A stretch of 64,000 nt of DNA from Eubacterium sp. CAG:251 (GTDB lineage: Bacteria > Bacillota > Clostridia > Oscillospirales > Acutalibacteraceae): positions 1-64,000 of the forward strand of contig FR889122.1 of NCBI GenBank assembly GCA_000436835.1, in the 5' to 3' direction. The position numbers and the translations under genes are program-made. Positions 24,853 to 34,403 of the stretch are shown here, piece by piece. Within the stretch, counting starts at the first letter, position 1. The number at the start of each line of letters is the position of its first letter. Below the pieces are notes generated by a model, which was given only the letters and a program-made list of their open reading frames with translations, ran no database searches and had not been told where the DNA came from.

Positions 24853-26688
24853 ATGTCTGTTCTTGATAGGGTTAATTCTCCTAAAGATTTAAAAAAACTG
24901 AATGATAAAGAGCTTGAAGTGCTATGCGAAGATATACGTGAATTGTTGATTAATACTGTTTCCAAAACAGGCGGTCACCTTGCTTCTAATTTAGGCGTTG
25001 TTGAACTTACAGTTGCCATGCATAAGGTTTTTAACAGCCCTGTTGACCAAATTGTGTTTGATGTCGGCCATCAGTGCTATACTCATAAAATTCTTACCGG
25101 CAGGAAGGACAAGTTTGAAACCTTACGTACCGAAGGCGGCATCAGCGGATTTACCCGTCCTGTTGAAAGTGAACATGATATTTTTTCTTCAGGTCACAGT
25201 TCAACATCAATCTCTGCCGCTGTCGGTCTTGCAAGGGCTAAGCAGATTAAAGGCGAAAAAGGCAAGGTTGTTGCAGTTATCGGTGACGGTGCCTTGACCG
25301 GCGGTCTTGCATATGAGGCACTCAATAATTCAGGAAACGATAACAGTAATCTTATAGTAGTTTTGAATGATAATAATATGTCTATCAGCAAAAATGTCGG
25401 CTCAATGGCTAAAAATCTGACTACTATACGCACATCTAAAAGATACGTAACTTTTAAATCTAATTTTCAGCACCGACTTGCAAGAATCCCTAAGGTTGGC
25501 ACTCAGATTAACAGATTTTTTACATATATTAATACTAAAATCAGAAAAATGATTTACAAATCCACATTCTTTGAGGATTTAGGTTTTAGATATTACGGCC
25601 CGATTGACGGTCACGATATTGACGCACTTGTTGACGTTTTTAATGCGGCTAAAGCCCATAACCATTCAGTTTTAATTCATGTGAATACCGTTAAGGGTAA
25701 AGGTTATTATCCTGCGGAGAAAAATCCGACTCAGTTTCACGGTATAGGTAAATTTGATATAAATACAGGTGAGCCGAAAAGTTCAGGAAAGAATTTTTCA
25801 GCCTGCTTTGGCGAAACTATGTGTAATTTTGCTAAAAAAGACGCTCGAATTTGCTGTGTTACTGCCGCTATGGCTGAGGGTACGGGGCTTTGTAATTTTG
25901 CAGAGGAATTTCCTAAAAGATTTTTTGATGTCGGCATTGCCGAACAGCATGCAGTAACATTTTCAAGCGGTCTTGCAAAAAACGGTTTAATTCCTATTTT
26001 TGCTGTTTATTCAACATTTCTTCAACGTTCGTATGACCAACTTATTCACGATGTCGCAATGCAAAATTTAAAGGTTATTTTTGCAATTGACCGTGCCGGT
26101 TTTGTTGGTGAGGACGGCGAAAGCCATCAGGGCGTGTTTGATACTTCTTTTCTTAACTCGGTGATTGGATTAACTGTTTTCGCACCGTCAACATTTGATG
26201 AACTTGAAGCTATGTTTTATCAGGCAATTTATAAAATTGACGGCGCAGTCGCAGTAAGATATCCACGTGGTTGCCAATGTGAAATTCCTGTCGAATATAA
26301 ATATAATCACGATAATTATAACATTATAGGTGATACAAATAAGAAAAAATGTGTTGTGTCTTACGGCAGAGAATTTTGCGAATGTGCAAAAGCATATAAA
26401 AATCTTGACGACGCTTTTTTGATTAAACTTAATAAAATTAAGCCGATTGATGAAAGCGTAGTTGAATATCTTAAAAATTGTGATACCGTATATTTTTATG
26501 AGGAAAGTGTAAAAAGCGGTTCTGTCGGTGAAATATTTGCTTCACTGTTAATTGAAAATAATATTAATGTTCATTTTAAGCATATTGCAATTGACGACGA
26601 ATTTGTTAAGCAGGCAAGCGTTTGCCGTCAGCTTGAGCATTATAATTTAGATACAAATTCTATTATTAAAGAGGTCAATAATGGCTAA
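24853..26688 (+). CDS. dxs: 1-Deoxy-D-xylulose-5-phosphate synthase
   Basis: A 611-residue thiamine-diphosphate enzyme, the entry step of the MEP isoprenoid pathway. It shows SKTGGHLASNLGVVELTVA near the start, the TPP motif GDGALTGGLAYEALN...NDNNMSIS (about 145-180), and the transketolase centre AIDRAGFVGEDGESHQG (about 412-428). Length is slightly below the common 620-640. AAGGGAAATATT precedes the ATG. It overlaps tlyA by eight bases. Confidence 0.96.
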   Translation: MSVLDRVNSPKDLKKLNDKELEVLCEDIRELLINTVSKTGGHLASNLGVVELTVAMHKVFNSPVDQIVFDVGHQCYTHKILTGRKDKFETLRTEGGISGFTRPVESEHDIFSSGHSSTSISAAVGLARAKQIKGEKGKVVAVIGDGALTGGLAYEALNNSGNDNSNLIVVLNDNNMSISKNVGSMAKNLTTIRTSKRYVTFKSNFQHRLARIPKVGTQINRFFTYINTKIRKMIYKSTFFEDLGFRYYGPIDGHDIDALVDVFNAAKAHNHSVLIHVNTVKGKGYYPAEKNPTQFHGIGKFDINTGEPKSSGKNFSACFGETMCNFAKKDARICCVTAAMAEGTGLCNFAEEFPKRFFDVGIAEQHAVTFSSGLAKNGLIPIFAVYSTFLQRSYDQLIHDVAMQNLKVIFAIDRAGFVGEDGESHQGVFDTSFLNSVIGLTVFAPSTFDELEAMFYQAIYKIDGAVAVRYPRGCQCEIPVEYKYNHDNYNIIGDTNKKKCVVSYGREFCECAKAYKNLDDAFLIKLNKIKPIDESVVEYLKNCDTVYFYEESVKSGSVGEIFASLLIENNINVHFKHIAIDDEFVKQASVCRQLEHYNLDTNSIIKEVNNG

Positions 26689-27487
26689 GAATAAGACAAG
26701 GCTTGACGTTGCTTTGGTAGAAAAAGGACTTGCTGAAAGCAGAGAAAAGGCAAAAGCAATCATTATGTCGGGCATAGTATATGTTAACAATCAAAAATCT
26801 GATAAAGCAGGCAAGGACGTTAGTCCGGATGATACAATCGAAGTTCGTGGTAAAACTTTAAAATATGTCAGCCGTGGCGGTTTGAAGCTTGAAAAAGCTA
26901 TGGAATGTTTTCCTATTTCTCTTGAAGGCAAAATTTGTATGGATGTCGGCGCTTCAACGGGAGGCTTTACCGATTGTATGATTATGAACGGAGCAGTTAA
27001 GGTGTATTCAGTCGATGTCGGCTACGGTCAGCTTGCTTGGAAGCTTCGTACTGATGAACGAGTAGTTAATTTAGAAAGAACTAATTTTCGATATGTAACA
27101 GATGAACAAATTAAGGATAAAATTGATTTTTCATCTGTTGACGTTTCCTTTATCTCTCTTAAGCATATTTTGCCCAATCTTAATAAGTTCTTAAAGGATG
27201 ACGGCAGTGCTGTTTGCCTTATTAAGCCTCAGTTTGAAGCTGGAAGGGAAAAGGTCGGTAAAAAAGGCGTTGTAAGCGACCCAGCAACTCACCTTGAGGT
27301 TTGCGAAAAAGTTATCGGCTTGGCAGTTGAAAACGGTTTTAGCGTTGCAGGTCTTGATTTTTCACCTATTAAAGGGCCTGAGGGTAATATTGAATATTTG
27401 ATTTATCTATTAAAATCAAATGAGCCTGTTGTTTATGAAAATGTTGACGCAAAACAATTAGTTTATAAATCACATGAGGAATTATAA
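26681..27487 (+). CDS. tlyA: TlyA family rRNA 2'-O-methyltransferase
   Basis: A 268-residue protein with an N-terminal S4 RNA-binding domain ([25 protein letters not shown]) and a C-terminal FtsJ/RrmJ-like SAM domain containing [14 protein letters not shown] (about 87-100). TlyA methylates 2'-O of cytidines in 16S and 23S rRNA in mycobacteria, and related proteins are often called hemolysin A. The SAM-domain residues and [17 protein letters not shown] are intact. It overlaps dxs and nadK. Confidence 0.92.
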   Translation: MAKNKTRLDVALVEKGLAESREKAKAIIMSGIVYVNNQKSDKAGKDVSPDDTIEVRGKTLKYVSRGGLKLEKAMECFPISLEGKICMDVGASTGGFTDCMIMNGAVKVYSVDVGYGQLAWKLRTDERVVNLERTNFRYVTDEQIKDKIDFSSVDVSFISLKHILPNLNKFLKDDGSAVCLIKPQFEAGREKVGKKGVVSDPATHLEVCEKVIGLAVENGFSVAGLDFSPIKGPEGNIEYLIYLLKSNEPVVYENVDAKQLVYKSHEEL

Positions 27488-28344
27488 TGATTATTTCAGT
27501 TTTTTCAAATCTTAATAATAAAGGCGTGAGCGTTCTTGCTGTAAATGTAGTTAATAAACTTATCAGCGGCGGCGCAGAGGTGTATTTATCCGAGGAACAC
27601 GAAGCTGTATTTGCAAAAACAAAAGCGAAATTTGAAACATTTGACAAGGCTATGTCAATTTGTGATTGTGCAATTGCTATAGGCGGCGACGGCACAACGC
27701 TTAATATCGCTAAAAAAGCGGCTTTTTTGGGTAAACCGGCACTCGGTATCAATGCCGGCAGGCTGGGTTTTATGAGTGGTATCGAACGAGATGAACTTGG
27801 TTTGCTTGCAAGGCTTATTAATAATGATTATATTATTGACGAACGTCTTATGCTCAAAGCGACGATAGAACGAAACGGCCAGGTGATTTCTTCACATCAT
27901 TGTTTAAATGATATTGTTGTTTCACGAGGAGATTTTGCAAGACTTATTGATGTATCAATCACTTGTGACGGCAGAAATGTTTCTAATATGAGAAGTGACG
28001 GAGTTATTATTTCTACACCTACCGGCTCTACTGCCTATTCAATGGCTGCAGGAGGTCCTGTTGTAAGTCCTGAGGCGGATTGTATTATCGAAACACCGAT
28101 TTGCCCACATTCACTTATGGACAGAAGCATTATTTTTTCTGCGGATAAAGAATTAATTATTAAAGCAAATAACGACCAAAATAATTCTCCGATTATGACT
28201 GTTGACGGTCAGGAGGCTGTCAATTTAGCCCCTGATTGTGAAATACATATCAAGACTTCGGACATTAAAACTAAGCTAATTAAATTAAAACCTGAAAACT
28301 TTTACGAAATTCTTAATAAGAAAATTATTGAGAGGAGAGTATAA
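27487..28344 (+). CDS. nadK: NAD kinase
   Basis: A 285-residue NAD kinase with the GGDGT motif (about 60-64), [10 protein letters not shown] and the conserved [19 protein letters not shown] segment (about 176-193). It converts NAD to NADP using ATP or polyphosphate. The start overlaps the tlyA stop by one base (TAATG). argR begins at the base after its stop. Confidence 0.95.
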   Translation: MIISVFSNLNNKGVSVLAVNVVNKLISGGAEVYLSEEHEAVFAKTKAKFETFDKAMSICDCAIAIGGDGTTLNIAKKAAFLGKPALGINAGRLGFMSGIERDELGLLARLINNDYIIDERLMLKATIERNGQVISSHHCLNDIVVSRGDFARLIDVSITCDGRNVSNMRSDGVIISTPTGSTAYSMAAGGPVVSPEADCIIETPICPHSLMDRSIIFSADKELIIKANNDQNNSPIMTVDGQEAVNLAPDCEIHIKTSDIKTKLIKLKPENFYEILNKKIIERRV

Positions 28345-28803
28345 ATGAAAAAAAGAAGACACGCTAAAATATTAGAACTTATCAACTCCCATGATATTGA
28401 AACTCAGGAAGAACTTCAGGCTTTTCTTTTGAAAAACGGCTATGAGGTTACACAGGCAACAATTTCCCGTGATATTAAGGAATTGCGCCTTGTTAAGGAT
28501 TTGTCAGATAAAGGCAGATACATTTATTCAACAGGTAAGAAAAATAATGAAAATGCAAGAAGAACAGGCGGTATTTTCGGGGAATCAATTATTAATGTTG
28601 AATACGCTCAAAATATTGTTTGCATTAAATGCTTTTCAGGTATGGCTGTTGCCGTATGCACTGCAATTGACTCAATGGAATGGACAGGCGTCGTAGGTAC
28701 AATCAGCGGCGATGATACTATTTTTGTACTTTGTAAAACTGAGGACTTTGCGAAAATATTTACAATGAATATGGAGAAGATTTTAAATGCTAAGAACTCT
28801 TGA
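28345..28803 (+). CDS. argR: Arginine repressor ArgR
   Basis: A 152-residue regulator with the N-terminal winged helix (VTQATISRDIKELRLVK, about 35-52) and the C-terminal arginine-binding/hexamer domain containing WTGVVGTISGDDTIFVLCK. It represses arginine synthesis and activates catabolism in response to arginine. No arginine genes are in this window. The ArgR-RecN pair is a conserved Firmicutes arrangement, and this gene overlaps recN by 17 bases. Confidence 0.95.
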   Translation: MKKRRHAKILELINSHDIETQEELQAFLLKNGYEVTQATISRDIKELRLVKDLSDKGRYIYSTGKKNNENARRTGGIFGESIINVEYAQNIVCIKCFSGMAVAVCTAIDSMEWTGVVGTISGDDTIFVLCKTEDFAKIFTMNMEKILNAKNS

Positions 28804-30451
28804 CATTGAAAATATAGCTGTTATTGAAAAGGCAAGTGTTAATTTCAGTGACGGTCTTAATGTTCTGACAGGTGAAACCGGTGCAGGTAAATCTATTGTT
28901 GTTGACTCCATTAACGCAATAATGGGTGAGCGTACTTCAAAAGAACTTGTAAGACATAATACCGATTATGGGTTTGTAAGCGCTTATTTTGATGATATTA
29001 GCAAATCAATTTGCCATAAGTTAAGCGAACTTGGCATTGAGATTGACGAAGAAAATTCACTGCTTTTAAGCCGCAAAATTTCGTCAAACGGTAAATCGCT
29101 TTGCAAGGTAAACGGCAAAACTGTTACCGTTTCTATGCTTAAGGAAATAAGTTCGCTTCTTGTTAATGTTCACGGCCAGCATGACAGTCAGGCACTTTTA
29201 AATCCTGATTTGCAATATACATATATAGATATGCTTTTAAATGATAAGTCGGTATTATACGATTATAAAAATTCGTTTAAAAAGCTTATTGGCGTTCGCA
29301 GAAAACTAAAATCACTTGCTAATGATGAGAGCGATAAGGAAAAGCAGCTTGAAATTCTTAATTTCCAAATAGATGAACTTGAGGCAGCTGATATCAAAAT
29401 AGGCGAGAGGGAAGAACTTACTAAAAAACGTGAACTTATTCAAAAGAGTGAGGATATAATAAAGGCACTTAATCTTGCTGTTTCAACTATTAACGGTGAT
29501 GATGAAAACGCAGGCGTTGAGCAGGCTTGTAATGATGTTTCAAGAATGCTTTTTAAATATGATGAAACTAAGGAAATTTTTGACGTATTTAATGACATAA
29601 ACGATAAGCTGGAACTTGCTAAGGATAAGGCTCAAGCGCTTTTAATGTCAATTGATTTCTCACCCGAAGAAATTGAAATGATTGACGAAAGGCTTGACCT
29701 TTATTATAAATTTTCTAATAAATACGGAAAAAATGAAGAAGAAATGCTTGCTTTTCTTGAAAATGCCAAGCAAAAAAGAAATTCAATTCTTTTTGCTGAC
29801 GAGGAGCTTGACAGGCTCAATAAAGAATATGACGGATTATTAAATGAAACAGTTAGTCTTGCCGAAAAACTTTCAAGCGAAAGAAAAAAGGTTGCATCTG
29901 ATTTTGAAAAAAACGTAAAAAACGAACTTTTATTTCTCGATATGCCTAAAATGCAGTTTTTTGTTAATTTCGATAAAGGTAATTTATCGTCAACAGGTTT
30001 TGACAAAATTGAATTTATGATTTCCGCAAATCCCGGTGAGCCGCCTAAATCATTGTCAAAGGTTGCTTCGGGCGGTGAGCTTTCGAGAATAATGCTTGCA
30101 ATTAAAAGCATAATATCGTACAATGATACAATCGGAACTTTGATTTTTGACGAAATCGACACGGGCGTAAGCGGCAGAGCAAGTCAAAAAATCGGCTTGA
30201 AGCTTAAATCTGTTTCTAAAAATACGCAGGTTATATGTGTTACTCATTCTGCTCAAATTGCTTCAAATGCCAACGAGCATTTTCTGATTCAAAAGAAATT
30301 TGATGATAATAAAACTTTTACTTCGGTTACACCACTTGATTTTGAAGGCAGAAAGAGTGAACTCGCACGTATTATGGGCGGTCTTGAAATAACCGACACT
30401 CTTCTTCAAAGCGCAGAGGAATTATTAAATCAAAATTTGTACGGTAATTAA
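28787..30451 (+). CDS. recN: DNA repair protein RecN
   Basis: A 554-residue SMC-like protein with Walker A GETGAGKS (about 29-36), VNVHGQHDSQ (about 126), a coiled-coil middle, signature ASGGELSRIMLAIK (about 427-440) and Walker B IFDEIDTGVSG. It tethers DNA ends at double-strand breaks. It is the last gene of the Asp23/nusB-recN block. Length is normal for the family. Confidence 0.96.
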   Translation: MLRTLDIENIAVIEKASVNFSDGLNVLTGETGAGKSIVVDSINAIMGERTSKELVRHNTDYGFVSAYFDDISKSICHKLSELGIEIDEENSLLLSRKISSNGKSLCKVNGKTVTVSMLKEISSLLVNVHGQHDSQALLNPDLQYTYIDMLLNDKSVLYDYKNSFKKLIGVRRKLKSLANDESDKEKQLEILNFQIDELEAADIKIGEREELTKKRELIQKSEDIIKALNLAVSTINGDDENAGVEQACNDVSRMLFKYDETKEIFDVFNDINDKLELAKDKAQALLMSIDFSPEEIEMIDERLDLYYKFSNKYGKNEEEMLAFLENAKQKRNSILFADEELDRLNKEYDGLLNETVSLAEKLSSERKKVASDFEKNVKNELLFLDMPKMQFFVNFDKGNLSSTGFDKIEFMISANPGEPPKSLSKVASGGELSRIMLAIKSIISYNDTIGTLIFDEIDTGVSGRASQKIGLKLKSVSKNTQVICVTHSAQIASNANEHFLIQKKFDDNKTFTSVTPLDFEGRKSELARIMGGLEITDTLLQSAEELLNQNLYGN

Positions 30452-30542
30452 CTATGGGAATTAATATTGAACAAAAGGTGAAAAACGGCACTTGTGCCAC
30501 TTTGTCATTATAAATTTGTTTTTATTTTAGGAGGATATATAA

Positions 30543-31763
30543 ATGGGAGTTTATGAAGAATTACAAGAAAGAGGACTTATAGCTCAAATTACTAATGAGG
30601 ACGAAGTAAGAGAACTTATTAATAACGGTAAGGCTGTATTTTATATCGGCTTTGACCCGACTGCGGACAGCTTGCACGTTGGTCACTTTATGGCACTTTG
30701 CCTTATGAAAAGGCTTCAAATGGCTGGCAATAAGCCGATTGCCCTTATCGGCGGCGGTACCGGTATGATTGGTGACCCAAGCGGTAAGACAGATATGCGT
30801 AAAATGCTTACACCTGAAATTATTCAGCATAACTGCGACTGCTTTAAAAAGCAAATGTCTAAGTTTATTGACTTTTCAGACGGCAAGGCAATGATGGTTA
30901 ATAATGCCGATTGGCTTCTTGACCTTAACTATATCAACGTTCTTCGTGAGGTTGGTGCGTGCTTCAGTGTAAACAGAATGTTAAGCTTTGAATGTTATAA
31001 GCAGAGAATGGAAAGAGGTCTTTCGTTCCTTGAATTTAACTATATGATTATGCAAAGCTATGACTTCTATACTCTTTATAAGAAATACGGCTGTAACCTT
31101 CAGTTCGGCGGTGATGACCAGTGGTCAAATATGATTGGCGGTATGGAGCTTATCAGAAGGAAACTTCAGGGTAATGCAAATGCTATGACAATTACTCTTC
31201 TTACCAACTCAGAGGGTAAGAAAATGGGTAAGACTGAAAAGGGTGCTGTTTGGCTTGACGCTGAAAAAACCTCACCTTATGAGTTCTATCAGTATTGGAG
31301 AAATGTCGGCGATGATGACGTAATCAAGTGTATGAAGCTTCTTACATTTATTCCTATGGAGCAGATTAATGAGTATGCAAAGCTTGAGGGTGCCGAGCTT
31401 AACAAGGTTAAGGAAATTCTTGCTTTCGAACTTACTAAGATGATTCATGGCGAGGAAGAAGCTACTAAGGCTCAAAACGCCGCAAAAGCGCTTTTTGCAG
31501 GCGGTGCTGATAATTCACATATGCCTGAAACCGTACTCACCGATGATGATTTCACAGACGGTTCAATTATGCTTCTTGATATGATGGTTAAAGCCGGCAT
31601 TATTAAGTCAAAGGGAGAGGGCAGACGTCTTATCACTCAGGGCGGTGTAAGCGTTAATGACGAAAAGGCAACCGACCCTAATATGTCATTTACAACCGAT
31701 GATTTTTCAAACGAAATCATTGTTAAAAAGGGTAAAAAAGTATTCCATAAGTTTAGTAAATAA
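30543..31763 (+). CDS. tyrS: Tyrosyl-tRNA synthetase
   Basis: A 406-residue class I synthetase. The HIGH-type motif is [11 protein letters not shown] (about 41-51), the KMSKS-type motif is KMGKT (about 225-230), and an S4 RNA-binding domain is at the C-terminus ([17 protein letters not shown]). This matches the TyrRS form common in Firmicutes. TTAGGAGGATATATA precedes the ATG. The 91-base leader is too short for a T-box, unlike Bacillus tyrS. It holds only a small GGCA...TGCC hairpin near 30487. Confidence 0.95.
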   Translation: MGVYEELQERGLIAQITNEDEVRELINNGKAVFYIGFDPTADSLHVGHFMALCLMKRLQMAGNKPIALIGGGTGMIGDPSGKTDMRKMLTPEIIQHNCDCFKKQMSKFIDFSDGKAMMVNNADWLLDLNYINVLREVGACFSVNRMLSFECYKQRMERGLSFLEFNYMIMQSYDFYTLYKKYGCNLQFGGDDQWSNMIGGMELIRRKLQGNANAMTITLLTNSEGKKMGKTEKGAVWLDAEKTSPYEFYQYWRNVGDDDVIKCMKLLTFIPMEQINEYAKLEGAELNKVKEILAFELTKMIHGEEEATKAQNAAKALFAGGADNSHMPETVLTDDDFTDGSIMLLDMMVKAGIIKSKGEGRRLITQGGVSVNDEKATDPNMSFTTDDFSNEIIVKKGKKVFHKFSK

Positions 31764-31773
31764 ATTCTAATTT

Positions 31774-31806
31774 AAACTGTCGTGTTAATTCACGGCAGTT
31801 TTTTTA
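31774..31806 (+). terminator. Rho-independent terminator of tyrS
   Basis: AAACTGTCGTG, a six-base loop, CACGGCAGTTT (one mismatch) and a run of T residues. Confidence 0.85.
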
Positions 31807-31846
31807 TATTAATAAATATTTGTTATTATAAATAATGAAAAATTAA

Positions 31847-31993
31847 TTTACACCTTGGGCGAGTCTTGATGAAATTCCTAAAATGAAATTAGCGCCGGAT
31901 TTTGATAAAATGCTTGAAGTATTCACAAATAATGATTTTTGCGAGCACGAGAGCATTAAAGTGAAAGATGAATGGATAAGTATTTTTAAATAA
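31847..31993 (+). pseudogene. Orphan C-terminal coding remnant
   Basis: A 48-codon open frame with no start codon at its beginning, reading TPWASLDEIPKMKLAPDFD and then FCEHESIKVKDEWISIF before a TAA. Composition and residue choice look like real protein rather than random A+T-rich DNA, and an internal ATG (31883) could at most give 36 residues. No promoter or ribosome binding site is visible. I read it as the 3' end of a decayed gene. The parent family is not recognised. Confidence 0.4.
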
Positions 31994-32018
31994 GTATTTA
32001 TTAAAATTAATAAATCTA

Positions 32019-32047
32019 TTGACTTTGGGCTTTTAATTTTATATAAT
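32019..32047 (+). promoter_or_regulatory. Sigma-A promoter of tRNA-Leu
   Basis: TTGACT, 17 bases, TATAAT, ending 14 bases before the tRNA. Confidence 0.75.
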
Positions 32048-32061
32048 AAAAAAGCTGATTT

Positions 32062-32148
32062 GCCGGCGTGATGGAATTGGCAGACGTGCTGGACTCAAAA
32101 TCCAGTCCTGGCAACAGGGTGCGGGTTCGACCCCCGCCGCCGGCACCA
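32062..32148 (+). tRNA. tRNA-Leu (anticodon CAA)
   Basis: An 87-base tRNA with acceptor arm GCCGGCG pairing with CGCCGGC, a variable arm of class II length, the TTCGA T-loop, and encoded CCA. The anticodon loop CTCAAAA gives anticodon CAA, reading UUG codons. It has its own promoter and terminator. Confidence 0.97.
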
Positions 32149-32181
32149 AGGGTTGTTTTAGAACAACCCTTTTATTTTTTT
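32148..32181 (+). terminator. Rho-independent terminator of tRNA-Leu
   Basis: AAGGGTTGTT, TTAG loop, AACAACCCTT and a T-rich tract. It lies 33 bases before the bile salt hydrolase start, so that gene depends on readthrough or an unseen promoter. Confidence 0.85.
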
Positions 32182-32213
32182 GATTTTTGTTAATAATTAT
32201 AAAGGGTGATATT

Positions 32214-33188
32214 ATGTGTACTGCGGCAACATATAAAACTAAGGACTTTTATTTTGGCAGAACTCTTGATTATGAATTTTCTTACGGTGACAAAATAACT
32301 ATTACGCCGAGAAATTATACGTTTGATTTTAAATTTATGGGTGAGGTTAAAAACCATTATGCAATAATCGGTATGGCTCATATTGCAAATGATTATCCTC
32401 TTTATTATGACGCAATGAACGAAAAAGGTGTTTGCATTGCAGGGCTTAATTTTGTGGGCAATGCGGTTTATAATAATCCGATTGAGGGAAAAGAAAATGT
32501 AGCGCAGTTTGAGCTTATTGCGTGGATACTTTGCCAATGCGAAAATATGAATGACGTGCGCAATTTGCTTAAAAAAATTAATATAACAAATATATCTTTT
32601 TCAGATAAATTGCCTACTGCTCAGCTTCATTATATCATTGCTGACAAAAACGATTGCATAACCCTTGAATGTACTAAAGACGGTATGAAAATTTATGATA
32701 ATAAGGTAGGAGTATTAACTAATAATCCGCCTTTTGATATGCAAATGTTTATGCTTAATAATTATATGTCTTTATCACCTAAGCAACCCGATAACAGCTT
32801 TGCTGAAAATATTGATTTAAAACAATACAGCAGAGGTATGGGCGCACTCGGTTTGCCGGGTGATTTATCGTCAGCATCTCGTTTTGCACGTGTTGCTTTT
32901 ACTAAACTTAATTCAAAATCAGGCGATAATGAAAATGACAGCGTAAGTCAATTCTTTCATATTTTAGGCTCGGTTGACCAACAGCGTGGTTGCTGCGAGG
33001 TGGCTGAGGGTAAATATGAAATAACGATTTATACCTCTTGTTGCAATGCTGATAAAGGAATTTATTATTATACAACATATAATTGCCATAGAATTAATGC
33101 GGTTGATATGCACAAGGTAAATCTTGATGACAGTAAGCTTTTTGCTTACGATGTAATTGAAAATGAACCAATATTCTTCCAAAATTAA
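32214..33188 (+). CDS. bsh: Bile salt hydrolase / choloylglycine hydrolase family (Ntn)
   Basis: A 324-residue cytoplasmic amidase that in this family removes glycine or taurine from conjugated bile acids. Starting at ATG 32214 (GGTGAT upstream), Met removal exposes catalytic Cys2. Every known active-site residue is in register with lactobacillus BSH: R16, D19, N79 (GLNFVGN), N171 (TNNPPFD) and R223 (SASRFAR). The selectivity-loop region reads YSRGMG, of the S-R-G type associated with taurine preference in recent work (inference). Penicillin V acylase is the main alternative, but GLNF and SRGMG favour BSH. An earlier in-frame start would bury Cys2. Confidence 0.88.
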   Translation: MCTAATYKTKDFYFGRTLDYEFSYGDKITITPRNYTFDFKFMGEVKNHYAIIGMAHIANDYPLYYDAMNEKGVCIAGLNFVGNAVYNNPIEGKENVAQFELIAWILCQCENMNDVRNLLKKINITNISFSDKLPTAQLHYIIADKNDCITLECTKDGMKIYDNKVGVLTNNPPFDMQMFMLNNYMSLSPKQPDNSFAENIDLKQYSRGMGALGLPGDLSSASRFARVAFTKLNSKSGDNENDSVSQFFHILGSVDQQRGCCEVAEGKYEITIYTSCCNADKGIYYYTTYNCHRINAVDMHKVNLDDSKLFAYDVIENEPIFFQN

Positions 33189-33192
33189 AATG

Positions 33193-33222
33193 AGCGGACG
33201 TTCTCAATTGAGAATGTCCGCT
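33193..33222. terminator. Convergent hairpin between bsh and the methyltransferase gene
   Basis: AGCGGAC-G-TTCTC, AATT loop, GAGAA-T-GTCCGCT. Flanking T-tracts are short on both strands, so it probably acts as a bidirectional terminator between two converging genes. Confidence 0.65.
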
Positions 33223-33226
33223 TAAA

Positions 33227-33820
33227 TTATGCCTTTACTCCGCTGACAATATAAATATCTTCGGTTGATTTTTTATAAATATCAACAAGTCCTGCTGATT
33301 TGAATATTTCTTCTAAAGCGTTTTCGCTGATAAGTCCGTTTGAAATCTTGCTTGCCTGAACGCTTTTGTGGTGGTTGTCAAGGTCTTTTCTGCCTCTGTC
33401 GTGAGCGACTGTAACTGTACCGCCGGATTTAACGGCTTTTGCAAGATTTTTAATCAGCGCTTTTGGATTTGGGAAATGAGGGAATGCATTAAATACCATA
33501 ACACGGTCATATTGATTCTTGAAATTAAATTCCTCGGCGTCCTCGCAAAGAAAATCTATAAAATCATATTTCTTGAATTTATTTCTTGCAATCTCAATCA
33601 TTTTGCTCGAAATATCAACGCCCGTTACTTTTGATACATTTCTTTCAATGTAATAATCAATCATAACACCTGTGCCGCAGGCGATATCAAGTACGCTTTT
33701 TCCGCTTGATATTTTTGCGACGTCGAGTATTTCATTCATTTTGCTGTCGTCTTTTTCCATATTTTCATCCCAAGTAGTTGAGTGAATATCGAAAAAACTG
33801 ATTACTTCGTTTTTATTCAT
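33227..33820 (-). CDS. Class I SAM-dependent methyltransferase in an ECF operon
   Basis: A 197-residue methyltransferase with motif I VLDIACGTGVMIDYY (about 39-53), VTGVDISSKMIEIA in motif II, and the VMVFNAFPHFPN motif IV region. It resembles small-molecule (UbiE/MenG-like) methyltransferases. It starts one base after the S-component stop, with GAGGAATAAG as ribosome binding site, and is the last gene of a five-gene ECF transporter operon. The context suggests its substrate could be the imported compound or something derived from it. Substrate unknown. Confidence 0.8.
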   Translation of the reverse strand: MNKNEVISFFDIHSTTWDENMEKDDSKMNEILDVAKISSGKSVLDIACGTGVMIDYYIERNVSKVTGVDISSKMIEIARNKFKKYDFIDFLCEDAEEFNFKNQYDRVMVFNAFPHFPNPKALIKNLAKAVKSGGTVTVAHDRGRKDLDNHHKSVQASKISNGLISENALEEIFKSAGLVDIYKKSTEDIYIVSGVKA

Positions 33821-33821
33821 C

Positions 33822-34403
33822 TTATTCCTCACTGTAAACGTATCTTGACGGGATAAGGTTTGCCTTAACGAGTGAGGCATAAATAACAGGGACTAAGATT
33901 ATTTGCATAATAATTCCCGGAAGACAGGTGACGAAATATGACGTTGCCCAAGCAGTAATTGTTATTTCTCCACGAGCAAAAATCAATGCTTTAACAACAC
34001 CGGCAATTACTCTGCCGATAAGAAGTGCACCGATAAGGGAAATATATAAATCAGCCACAGATTTTTTCGTGTGAATAAATTTCATTAAAAGTGATGAAAT
34101 AAGTGCATAGCAGGTAAGTTCAACAAGCATTGACGGAAGCGTCGCCGCAGGCGGCATACCCGTAAGCACACTTGAAAGAAGCGCTCCGGCAATGCCGCAG
34201 ATAATTGCATATTGAGGTGCGCAAATAATACCGCAAATAAGTACCGGAATGTGCATGGGGCAATAAATCATACCTGCTTGCGGAATGCTGTGAAATGCCA
34301 TAGGCAAAACAACGCAAAGCGCAATGCACACAGCGGTTATGATTGATTGTTTCACTACACTCATTGTGCTTAATTTGTTAATTTTTAAATTATTTTTATT
34401 CAT
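33822..34403 (-). CDS. ECF transporter substrate-binding (S) component, substrate unknown
   Basis: A 193-residue protein with six hydrophobic segments typical of ECF S components, opening after a short basic N-terminus (KQSIITAVCIALCVVLPMAF). The CPMHIPVLICGIICAPQYA and TGMPPAATLPSMLVEL stretches recur in an S-component group whose vitamin I cannot name from memory. It starts at the base after the ecfT stop, and a dedicated EcfAAT module precedes it, so this is a group I (own-energiser) system. The neighbouring methyltransferase is the only substrate clue. Confidence 0.78.
   Translation of the reverse strand: MNKNNLKINKLSTMSVVKQSIITAVCIALCVVLPMAFHSIPQAGMIYCPMHIPVLICGIICAPQYAIICGIAGALLSSVLTGMPPAATLPSMLVELTCYALISSLLMKFIHTKKSVADLYISLIGALLIGRVIAGVVKALIFARGEITITAWATSYFVTCLPGIIMQIILVPVIYASLVKANLIPSRYVYSEE

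Noticed and set aside
30452..30542. T-box leader upstream of tyrS, as in Bacillus
   Set aside because: The gap is only 91 bases and lacks the T-box sequence; it holds just a weak GGCA/TGCC hairpin.
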